Positions 52,145-59,651 of a stretch of 64,000 nucleotides of DNA are shown piece after piece. A program made the position numbers and the translations under genes. The stretch spans positions 62,001 through 126,000 of the forward strand of contig JAVHMA010000003.1 in NCBI GenBank assembly GCA_031081715.1, read 5' to 3'. A model generated the notes under the pieces. The model saw only the letters and a program-made list of their open reading frames with translations. It ran no database searches and was not told where the DNA came from. How positions within the stretch are numbered: position 1 is the stretch's first letter; every line of letters starts with the position of its first letter. The stretch comes from Armatimonadota bacterium. GTDB taxonomy: Bacteria > Sysuimicrobiota > Sysuimicrobiia > Sysuimicrobiales > Humicultoraceae.

Positions 52145-53437
52145 GTGCCCGTGCTCCCGGGCCTGCTGGCCGCCCTCGGGGCCGGCGCCCTCGCCTACAC
52201 CGCCGGCGCGCACGCCGCGGCGACCGCCGGGCTCGGCGTCGTGCGCCGCGGGCCCTCTAGCCGGCGCGTGGCCGCGCTGACCTTCGACGACGGCCCGGAC
52301 CCGATCTACACCCCCCGGGTGCTCGAGGCGCTCGCGGCGGCCGGCGCCCGCGCGACGTTCTTCCTCATCGGCGAGCGGGCCGCGCGCTACCCGCAGCTCG
52401 CGCGCGCGATCGTGGCCGCGGGCCACGCGGTGGGCAGCCACACGCAGCGCCACCGGCACCTCTGGACGCTGGCGCCCGCGGCCACGCGCGCGGAGATGCG
52501 GCTGGCCACCGAGGCCATCGCGGCCGCGTCAGGGGTCGCGCCCCGGTACTTCCGGCCGCCGTGGGGCACGTTCAACCTCGCCGCGTACCGCTACGCCGCG
52601 ACGCTGGGTCAGGTCCGGGTGCTGTGGTCGCTGCGACCCGAGGGCTGGCGGCCGGCCCCGTCGGCCGACGCGCTGGTCGAGCGCGTGGCACGGCGCCTCC
52701 ACGCCGGCGCCATCATCGACTTGCACGACGGGGTGCACTCGCGGATCGCGCCACCGGCCCCGCCAGCCGCGGTGGACGCCCTGCCCGCACTGCTCGACCT
52801 GCTGCGCACGCGCGGTTACCGCTGCGTGACCCTGGACGAGCTCCTCGATCCGACACGCGGCGACCTCGTCCCTCGCGGGCTGGGCGGCCGGTTGTGGGAG
52901 GCCTACGAGCGCGCATGGGCGCGCGCCTACCGGCTAGAACCGGTGGGCGACGAGGGCGTCATCACCGCCGGCCTGGCCCCACACCGCGGGCCTGCCGTGA
53001 CCCTGCGCGACGGCACCGTGGTCGCCCGCGGCGACGTGGTGGCCGAGGTCCACTACAACCGCCACTTCCTCCGGCGGCTGCACCTTCAGGTGACCGACCG
53101 GCGGCGGGCCGTGGCGCTTATCCGCGCGTCCGAGGGCGCGCTGCGCGACCTGGCCGCGCTCGTCGCGACCGACCCGCGCTACCGCGCGGTGCGGGCGCTG
53201 CGGGCGACGTCGCTATTCTGGGAGGGCGCGCAGTACCTCGGCTTCGAGATCATGCCCATGGAGAGCGCGCAGGCGCAGCGGGTGCTGGGCTGGTACCTGC
53301 GCACGCTGATGGCCCGCGACCATCCCCAGGGCCGCCGCCGTCTGGAGGGCCGCACGCTCGAGCCGCGCATCCTCTGGATGTCGCGCGAGGAGCTGCTCCG
53401 GCGCCACCGGCCGTCCGGCGCGCCGGCCATGGGATGA
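52145..53437 (+). CDS. Polysaccharide deacetylase with C-terminal YkoP-like domain
   Basis: A 430-residue protein. An N-terminal hydrophobic segment (about 5-25) is a signal anchor. The NodB domain follows at 40-235, with LTFDDGPDP (46-53), SHTQRHRHLW and YFRPPWGTFN. The last 190 or so residues (YERAWARAYRLEPVGDEGVI, later FWEGAQYLGFEIMPM) match the YkoP-like domain seen fused to NodB proteins in other bacteria. It follows the glycosyltransferase by 11 bp with a GTG start. It may deacetylate a cell-surface glycan or act in glycolipid assembly. Confidence 0.8.
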   Translation: MPVLPGLLAALGAGALAYTAGAHAAATAGLGVVRRGPSSRRVAALTFDDGPDPIYTPRVLEALAAAGARATFFLIGERAARYPQLARAIVAAGHAVGSHTQRHRHLWTLAPAATRAEMRLATEAIAAASGVAPRYFRPPWGTFNLAAYRYAATLGQVRVLWSLRPEGWRPAPSADALVERVARRLHAGAIIDLHDGVHSRIAPPAPPAAVDALPALLDLLRTRGYRCVTLDELLDPTRGDLVPRGLGGRLWEAYERAWARAYRLEPVGDEGVITAGLAPHRGPAVTLRDGTVVARGDVVAEVHYNRHFLRRLHLQVTDRRRAVALIRASEGALRDLAALVATDPRYRAVRALRATSLFWEGAQYLGFEIMPMESAQAQRVLGWYLRTLMARDHPQGRRRLEGRTLEPRILWMSREELLRRHRPSGAPAMG

Positions 53438-53483
53438 GGCCCGCGGCCGCCGGCGTTCATCCGCAGAGAGGAGCGTGCGCACG

Positions 53484-54467
53484 ATGCGCCAGGATCGGGA
53501 AGCGCTGCTCGGCATTCACCACGTCACCGCGATCGCCGGCGACCCGCAGGCGAACGTGGACTTCTACGTGGGCGTCCTGGGCCTGCGGCTCGTCAAGCGC
53601 TCGGTCAACCAGGACGATCCCGGCACCTACCACCTGTTCTACGCGGACGCGGTCGGCCACCCCGGCACCGACCTGACCTTCTTCCCATGGCCGGGCGCGC
53701 GGCGGGGCCGCGCCGGCGCGGGCCAGACCATCGCCGTCGCACTGGCCGTGCCGCCCGAGTCGCTGGGGTACTGGACGCGGCGTCTCACTGACCACGGCGT
53801 CGCCTGCGAGGGGCCTGCGCGCCGGCTCGGCGAGGAGGTCGTGGCGCTCTCCGATCCGGACGGGATGCCCGTCGAGCTCGTCGCCGGGCCGGACACCGGG
53901 ACACGCACGCTCTGGACCCCCTGGGAAGACGGCCCGGTGCCGCCCGAGCACGCGGTGCGCGGCCTGCACGCCGTGACCCTGCTCGAGACCGCGGTGGAGC
54001 CGACCCGGACGTTCCTGGTGGAGGTGCTCGGCGCGCGCGAGGTCGGCGACGGCGACGGGCGGCTGCGGTTCGCGACCGGCGCGGGCGGCTCCGGGGCGAT
54101 GCTCGACTTGATCGCGCGGGCCGGCGCGGCGCCGGGCCGGATCGCGGCCGGCAGCATCCACCACGTGGCGTGGCGGACCGCGGACGCGGGCACGCACCGC
54201 GGCTGGTGGGAGCGCCTGCGCGGCCGCGGGATCCCGGTGAGCTCGATCATCGACCGCTTCTGGTTTACGTCCATCTACTTCCACGAGCCCGGCGGCGCGC
54301 TCTTCGAGATCGCCACCGACGGCCCCGGGTTCACCGTGGACGAACGCGCGGAGGCCCTCGGCAGCCGATTGATCCTGCCGCCGTGGTTGGAAGGGCGCCG
54401 CGCGGAGATCGAGCGGGTGCTGCCGCCGTTGCGGGTCCCGGCGCCGGCCCGCCGCGGCCCCGGTTAG
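53484..54467 (+). CDS. VOC-superfamily protein, ring-cleaving dioxygenase-like
   Basis: A 327-residue protein of two glyoxalase/bleomycin-resistance (VOC) modules, in the style of MhqO-type putative ring-cleaving dioxygenases. The metal ligands expected are His in GIHHVTAIAGDP, His in AVRGLHAVTLLE/SIHHVAW and Glu in FEIATDGPGF. It could open hydroquinones or catechols, or detoxify quinones. The ATG at 53484 is ten bases after AGAGGAG; an in-frame GTG nine bases earlier is too close to it. Its stop overlaps that of the convergent AAA gene. Confidence 0.83.
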   Translation: MRQDREALLGIHHVTAIAGDPQANVDFYVGVLGLRLVKRSVNQDDPGTYHLFYADAVGHPGTDLTFFPWPGARRGRAGAGQTIAVALAVPPESLGYWTRRLTDHGVACEGPARRLGEEVVALSDPDGMPVELVAGPDTGTRTLWTPWEDGPVPPEHAVRGLHAVTLLETAVEPTRTFLVEVLGAREVGDGDGRLRFATGAGGSGAMLDLIARAGAAPGRIAAGSIHHVAWRTADAGTHRGWWERLRGRGIPVSSIIDRFWFTSIYFHEPGGALFEIATDGPGFTVDERAEALGSRLILPPWLEGRRAEIERVLPPLRVPAPARRGPG

Positions 54468-56191
54468 ATCAGCCCCATCGCGCTGAGCCGGAGCCGCAGC
54501 TCCTGCGCGCGCGCCTCCATCTCCGCGCGTGTGAGGCGGCGGTACCGGTCCGGGAGGAAGTCGGCGAACGTGGACTCCAGCGCGGCCTGGAGCTCCATGA
54601 ACTGGATCATCGCCTCGCTGCGCGTGGGCCGGTAGCGCGCGGCCGTGGCGACCAGGTGCTCGGCGGAGAGCACCGGGGTCCCGTCCTCGCGCGGCGCCGT
54701 GCGCCGGGCCACGGTGACCATTGCCTCAATCTCCGCGGGCGAGTAGCCGGCGATCGTCTCGGCGACCGCGCCCAGCTCCTCGGGCAACCGCGCCCCGAGC
54801 CGGCGGGCCACCACCCGCAGCACCCCGAGCGGGTCGTCCGCGGCGTAGAAGATCGGAATCTTGAGGTCGCCAAGCCGGCCCGGGCGCTTGGTCGCCTCGT
54901 CCATGGCGTCGGGCCGGTTGGTCATCCAGATGACCAGGATGCGGCCGCGGTGGCTGGAGTCGCCGAGGAACTTGCTCCACATCCCCCACAGGCGCTGGCT
55001 GACACCCGAGTCGCCGCGCTCGCCGCGCTGCCCGTAGGTCTGGTCGATCTCGTCCCACATGACCACGACCGCGCCGATCGACTCGAGGAAGTTGATGACC
55101 TTCTCGGAGTTGCGCTCGCTCTGCCCGACGTACTCCGCCCGCAGGTTGCCGATCTCGACGACCGGCACGCCGAGTTCCTTCGCGATCGCCATCCCCACGT
55201 AGCTCTTGCCGGTCCCCGGCGGCCCCACGAGCCCGATCGCCATCGGGACGTTCGCGGCGTCGCCGCGGCGGAACGCGTCAATCACCACGCGCAGCTCGGC
55301 CTTCGCCGCCTGCATGCCGGCGACCGCGTCCAGGCCGTGCCGCGGCTCGACCACCTTGATTAGGCCGCCGTACTCGTCCTCGATCAGCTCGTTCTTCCGG
55401 CGGGCGACCTCCTCGAAGGTCAACCGCGCGTCCCCGCGCCGTGCCTGTTTGAGCACCCCCTCGATCTTCACCAGCGACAGCCCGGCGGTGAGCCCGGCGA
55501 GGCGCTGGGGCGTCATCTCCGCCTCCAGCGGCGCGCGCCGGAGCGCCGCCTCGATGAAGCGCAACCGCTCGGGCTCGTCGGGGAACGGCAGGCGGACGCT
55601 GTCGAGCTGCGGGTTCCCGCGCCACAGGTCGGGGTGGACCGCCGACTGATGCTCGCTGACGAGCAGCACGAAGTTGTTGCGCGCCAGGAACGCCGGCTCG
55701 AACCCCCAGCGCTGGAGCAGGGCGACGTGCCGGCGGTCGTCGAGGGAGAGCGCCGCGGCGTCGCCCGCGGGGGCGATCTTCTCCACGTGGTCGATGATGA
55801 CGCAGACGTGGTTGCGCACGCTGAGCAGCCGGCCGAGCACCGGCAGGGCGGCGCGCGGGTCGCGGAGCTCGGCGCGCACCGCCTCCCAGTCGTCGGGCTG
55901 AACCGCTGACCGGCCGGCCAGCGCGCCGCGGACCGCGTAGAACGAGAGGAACTCGCGGACGGTCGCCTCGTCGGGCAGCACGAGCCCGTCGGCCAGGTTG
56001 TAGGCCACCACGAGCATGCCGGGCGCGCCGGCGAGCGCGCGGACGAGGAATGGCCGCAACCGCAGGTACTCGGCGCCGAGCGGGTAGACGTCGTGGATGT
56101 TGGTGTGGAGCAGGAACTGGCTCGCGGCCCCGCTCTCGTACTTCGCGCGGATTTCCTCGGCCCAGGCCGGGAGTGTGAGGATCTGGCTCAT
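54464..56191 (-). CDS. AAA ATPase with degenerate N-terminal ATPase-like domain
   Basis: A 575-residue protein. Residues 25-230 look like a decayed P-loop domain: no Walker A, but a hydrophobic Walker-B-like HVCVIIDHVEKI (128-139). The active classical AAA domain at about 285-480 has Walker A GPPGTGKS (323-330), Walker B VVVMWDEID, sensor 1 MTNRPDAM and an arginine-finger region KRPGRLGD. A helical lid and C-terminal helices follow. It resembles meiotic-clade AAA proteins in sequence. It is last in a four-gene cluster with a PspA-like protein; remodelling of PspA polymers, as Vps4 does for ESCRT-III, is a plausible role (inference). Confidence 0.88.
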   Translation of the reverse strand: MSQILTLPAWAEEIRAKYESGAASQFLLHTNIHDVYPLGAEYLRLRPFLVRALAGAPGMLVVAYNLADGLVLPDEATVREFLSFYAVRGALAGRSAVQPDDWEAVRAELRDPRAALPVLGRLLSVRNHVCVIIDHVEKIAPAGDAAALSLDDRRHVALLQRWGFEPAFLARNNFVLLVSEHQSAVHPDLWRGNPQLDSVRLPFPDEPERLRFIEAALRRAPLEAEMTPQRLAGLTAGLSLVKIEGVLKQARRGDARLTFEEVARRKNELIEDEYGGLIKVVEPRHGLDAVAGMQAAKAELRVVIDAFRRGDAANVPMAIGLVGPPGTGKSYVGMAIAKELGVPVVEIGNLRAEYVGQSERNSEKVINFLESIGAVVVMWDEIDQTYGQRGERGDSGVSQRLWGMWSKFLGDSSHRGRILVIWMTNRPDAMDEATKRPGRLGDLKIPIFYAADDPLGVLRVVARRLGARLPEELGAVAETIAGYSPAEIEAMVTVARRTAPREDGTPVLSAEHLVATAARYRPTRSEAMIQFMELQAALESTFADFLPDRYRRLTRAEMEARAQELRLRLSAMGLI

Positions 56192-56216
56192 CGACGGTGC
56201 CCCTGGGAGTCCGGCG

Positions 56217-57017
56217 CTACGCGTGCCGGACCCGCTGGATCTGCTCCATGACCGGTTTGACCTCCTCGATCGCCTGCTCGGTGCTCTCGACCCCGGCCAA
56301 AATCTCCTTCAGGCCCTGCGGCTGGCGCCCCGCGGCGCTCCAGGAGACGAGCTTGTCGGCGAGGTAGGCGATGCTGTGCTCGACCGTGGCGATCTGGGAG
56401 GTCACGATCTCCACATTCCGCTGCATCTGCTCCATCTCGCCAAGCCGCTTCTCCAGCACCTCCAGGCGCTGCGCCTCGACGCGGGCCAGGTCCGGGTGGT
56501 CGTCCGCCCGGACGCGGCGGCGCACGGCCTGCATCTCGTCCACCAAGGCCTCGGCGTCGATGGTGGCCAGGTAGGCCCGGGCCGCCAGGCGCACTGCCAG
56601 GAGGTCGAGCATCTGGTCGAGCAGGTCGTCCACCCGGTCGAGCTCGGAGGCGGCCAGGGTGCGCGTCTGCCCGTCGAGCCGGTCGCGGGCGGCCGCGAGC
56701 CGGCGCTGCGTCGCGCGGAAGCGCTCGCGGTCGGCGCGCGGCAGGGCCGCGAGCGTACGCGCCCGCCAGGCCTCCCGGCGGCGGCCGCGCCGCCGGGCCC
56801 GCTGCACCGCCAGGTACCGCTCAAACCAAGCGCTGCCCGGCGCGTTGATCAGGTAGAGCGCCTCGACCGCGCCGCCGACAATGAGCGGGATCGGGCTCCC
56901 GGTGAGCAGCGCGAGCGCGGCGATCCCGCCGAGCCCGATCAAGTTGAAGTCCTGCAGCAGCGCCTCGACGATCTTCGGGCGCCGGGGCGGGGGGTCCGGC
57001 GGAAGCGGCCCGGCCAC
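56217..57017 (-). CDS. Membrane-anchored coiled-coil protein of unknown family
   Basis: A 266-residue protein. Residues 22-58 form one or two closely spaced membrane segments (FNLIGLGGIAALALLTGS, PIPLIVGGAVEALYLINAP). The rest is highly charged and helical, with long heptad stretches (residues 95-130 and 165-265; RLEVLEKRLGEMEQMQRNVE). No enzyme motif is seen. Starting with GTG only 3 bp after the ligand-binding gene and ending 25 bp before the AAA gene, it is probably the membrane adaptor of the cluster, on which the PspA-like protein or the ATPase could dock. Function unknown. Confidence 0.78.
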   Translation of the reverse strand: MAGPLPPDPPPRRPKIVEALLQDFNLIGLGGIAALALLTGSPIPLIVGGAVEALYLINAPGSAWFERYLAVQRARRRGRRREAWRARTLAALPRADRERFRATQRRLAAARDRLDGQTRTLAASELDRVDDLLDQMLDLLAVRLAARAYLATIDAEALVDEMQAVRRRVRADDHPDLARVEAQRLEVLEKRLGEMEQMQRNVEIVTSQIATVEHSIAYLADKLVSWSAAGRQPQGLKEILAGVESTEQAIEEVKPVMEQIQRVRHA

Positions 57018-57020
57018 GCG

Positions 57021-58211
57021 CTAGGGGACGATCACGCGGTCGGCGACGAAGTCGCGCTCGCGGGCCCGCACCAGGACCCAGGACTTGCCGACCACGTCGC
57101 CGTTCGCGTCGAAGGCGATCCGGCCCGTCACCCCGAGGTAGGCCGGCCGGCCGCGCCCGATGGTCTCGAGGTAGGCCTGGATCGCGCGCCGGGTGACGTG
57201 CCCCTCGCGGAGGGCATTGAGCACCAGCGCGACCGCGTCGTACGACGTGGCCATGTTGTGGTTGGGCGGCGCATGGATCGCGGCTTCGAAGGCCCGCGCG
57301 AACTCCTCGGCACGCGGGAGCAGCGGCGAGTTGCGCACGGTGTAGTGATAGAACGCCGTCGCCCGCACCCCGCGCGCCGCCTCGCCGCCGGAGGCGAACA
57401 GCCCCTGGCTGTACACCGCGTCGCCGCCGAGGATCGGGACCGTCACCCCCATCTCGCGCAGCATCCGCGCGATCCGGCCGGCGTCCGCGTACTCCCCGGT
57501 CATCAGCACCGCGTCCGCGTCGCGCGGGTCCTCGGTGATGCGGATCGCGCCGTTCACCGTGAAGGGGTTACGGAGTACGCGGCCGCCCAGCCGCTCGTAG
57601 AGACGCTGGAAGTGATCCGCGAGCCCGCGCGAGTAGGCGTCCTCCGGATCGACGAACACCAGCGTGGTGCGGTGGCCTTCGTTCCAGATGGCGTTGGCCA
57701 GCGCCCGGGCCTGGTCGATATCGTGGCCGACCACCCGGAAGACGTAGTCGCCCAGCTGCGCCACCGCGGGGTTGATGGACGTGGAGGTGATCGCCGGGAG
57801 CCCCGCCGCCTGGTAGAGCGGACCCGCGGCGAGCGTGGCGCGGCTGTTGTAGTGGCCGATCAGGGCGATCACCGCGTCGTTCGCCGTGATGCGCTGGGCG
57901 ACCCGCACGGCCTCCTCGGCCGAGGCCGCGTCGTCGTGGAAGTGCACCACGACCTTGCGGCCGGCTAGGCCGCCGGTCTGGTTCACCTGCCGCTGCGCGT
58001 AGTAGACGCCGAAGAGGATCTGCTGCCCGTACTGCTGCTGGGCGCCCGAGAACGGCCCGGCCACCGCGATCTCCCACACCGGCCGGCCCGCAAGCAGCGC
58101 GTAGGCGTTCTCGCGCAGCACGATGGCTTCGATGTGCCGCGCGAACCAGACACCCGCCAGCACCAGAACGACGACCGTTAGGGTGAACTTGCCGAGCCGG
58201 GTGAGCCCCAT
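57021..58211 (-). CDS. Type 1 periplasmic ligand-binding protein with uncleaved-looking membrane anchor
   Basis: A 396-residue receptor of the Leu/Ile/Val-binding (ANF-receptor-like) fold: VAGPFSGAQQQYGQQILFGV, ALIGHYNSRATLAAGPLYQ, AITSTSINPAVAQLGDYVFR and later YDAVALVLNALREG. The N-terminus is a single hydrophobic segment (KFTLTVVVLVLAGVWFARHI) without an obvious cleavage site, so the domain is probably held at the outer face of the inner membrane. No ABC permease or ATPase of the branched-chain type is nearby. Its neighbours are PspA-like and AAA proteins, so sensing rather than transport is likely. Confidence 0.85.
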   Translation of the reverse strand: MGLTRLGKFTLTVVVLVLAGVWFARHIEAIVLRENAYALLAGRPVWEIAVAGPFSGAQQQYGQQILFGVYYAQRQVNQTGGLAGRKVVVHFHDDAASAEEAVRVAQRITANDAVIALIGHYNSRATLAAGPLYQAAGLPAITSTSINPAVAQLGDYVFRVVGHDIDQARALANAIWNEGHRTTLVFVDPEDAYSRGLADHFQRLYERLGGRVLRNPFTVNGAIRITEDPRDADAVLMTGEYADAGRIARMLREMGVTVPILGGDAVYSQGLFASGGEAARGVRATAFYHYTVRNSPLLPRAEEFARAFEAAIHAPPNHNMATSYDAVALVLNALREGHVTRRAIQAYLETIGRGRPAYLGVTGRIAFDANGDVVGKSWVLVRARERDFVADRVIVP

Positions 58212-58217
58212 GCGCGC

Positions 58218-58824
58218 CTACTGGGTCTCGGGCTGCCTCGCCGGCTGCATGGTCTTCTCCACCGGCTCCTCCGGCAGCATGCCGAGCTGGCGCTTGTACT
58301 CCACGAGCTGCTCCTCCACGCCGATCTGCGCGGTCGCCCTCCGGATATCCCGCAGCCGGGCGTCCACGTCCTTCGTCGCGAGCTCGACGCGCGCCTGGGC
58401 CTGCGCCGCGCGGTCGCGCACGCGGTCCCGCGCGCGCTCCAGCACGTCGGACTGGTCGCCGATCTCGAACGACGCCATCAGCCCGGCCAGGTCGTCCTGC
58501 ATGCGCGCCATCTCGTGCTGGGAGAGCAGCGCGCGCGCCTCCCGCACCCGGCGCTCCACCTCGAGGCGAGCGTCCGCCAGGGCCTTGCGGGCCTGCTCGC
58601 TCGCGGCCCGCGCGCTGTCGTACTGGTCCCGCGTCCTCCGCCAGGCTCTGCTCGGCCGTGGCCTTCGCCGCGATCAGCATCTTGGCCTCGGCCTCGTACT
58701 GCGGGCCAAGCTTTACCGCGGCGATGATCTGGCGGTCGAGGTCGGCGACCTGCGCACCGAGCTCGTCGATCTGCGCCTTGAGCTTGAGCTCGGTGGCAAT
58801 GATGTTGGCAGCGGTGGCGCGCAT
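58218..58824 (-). pseudogene. PspA/IM30-like coiled-coil protein gene, frameshifted
   Basis: Two open frames together read as one PspA/IM30-family protein of about 201 residues. The N-part from ATG 58824 runs AANIIATELKLKAQIDELGA ... KMLIAAKATAEQSLAED. The C-part runs DQYDSARAASEQARKALADA ... VLERARDRVRDRAAQAQAR. The frames join by dropping one G in the CCC run at 58628-58630 (minus GGG). The remaining sequence keeps heptad character on both sides, so the shift is recent, a sequencing error or, less likely, programmed. The protein would lack the usual N-terminal amphipathic helix. It is 6 bp from the ligand-binding gene. Confidence 0.7.
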
Positions 58825-58844
58825 GGTGGGGATCTTTGAGCGGC

Positions 58845-59651
58845 TCAGGGCGCCAGCGCGAGCGGCCGGACCGGGCTCGCGGTCCCGCCGGCCACCTTGA
58901 GAGGCAGGCAGAGGAAGACGAACTCGTGGCACTGCGCCGCCGACAGCGCGGCCAAGTCGAGGTTTTCGATGATGTAGACGCCGGCGCGCACGAGCAGCAG
59001 CACGTGGCCCGGAAGCGAGGTGCCCAGGGCCGGGTCGACGTGGCCGGGCAGGTCCCAGGCCACGTTGTCCGCGCCGACCGCGAGGACGCCCTGCCCGGCC
59101 AGCCAGGCCGAGGCCCCAGCCGCCATCCCCGGCCCGTCCAGATAGCGCTCGGGCTCGGCCCACCGCTCGTCGTTCCCGGTGCGCACCAGCACGACGTCGC
59201 CGCGTCGGATCTCGGTGCGCTGGGCCGCGCGCGCGGCCTCGAGGTCCGCGGCCTCTACCAGCGCGCGCTCCGGGAGTGGGCCGCCCCGCAGGGCGGTCAG
59301 GTCCAGCAGCACCCCGCGCGCGACGATGGGCGGCACCGTGTCGATCCCGAGCCGGGTGAAGCCCGCCGGCGTCTGGACCGCAGGGGTCACCGGCACGCCG
59401 CCGTACAGCGTCCCCTCCCACGCCTGGTGACAAAACGCGTCGATGTGCGTGCCCGCGTGCTCGGCGGTGAAGATCATGCCCGCGGCGCTGGTGCGCGGCT
59501 CGCCCGTGCTCCCCGGCTCGTGGCGGCGGTGCAGCGTGAAGAGCGTGCCCGGTCGGTGCGGAGGATAGACCGGGTCGCCGAACCGCCGCGGGTGCTCCAG
59601 ATCGAAGATTCGGGCCCCGGCGAGCCTGGCCGCGAGCTCGACGGCCGTCAC
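58845..59651 (-). CDS. Cyclase-family metal-dependent hydrolase (KynB-like, PF04199)
   Basis: A 268-residue protein with the family's metal motif HAGTHIDAFCH (about residue 63) and further conserved parts such as GDVVLVRTGNDERW and GHVLLLVRAGVYIIENLDL. Known relatives hydrolyse N-formylkynurenine or open lactones and isatins. Here it is the last gene of the pca operon (GTGA overlap with pcaB), where a muconolactone decarboxylase or enol-lactone hydrolase would be expected. It may take the enol-lactone hydrolysis step (inference). Confidence 0.85.
   Translation of the reverse strand: MTAVELAARLAGARIFDLEHPRRFGDPVYPPHRPGTLFTLHRRHEPGSTGEPRTSAAGMIFTAEHAGTHIDAFCHQAWEGTLYGGVPVTPAVQTPAGFTRLGIDTVPPIVARGVLLDLTALRGGPLPERALVEAADLEAARAAQRTEIRRGDVVLVRTGNDERWAEPERYLDGPGMAAGASAWLAGQGVLAVGADNVAWDLPGHVDPALGTSLPGHVLLLVRAGVYIIENLDLAALSAAQCHEFVFLCLPLKVAGGTASPVRPLALAP

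Noticed and set aside
57021-58211. Substrate-binding protein of a branched-chain amino acid ABC importer
   Set aside because: No LivH/M/G/F-type genes are next to it, the N-terminus looks like a retained anchor, and its neighbours are PspA-like, coiled-coil and AAA proteins.
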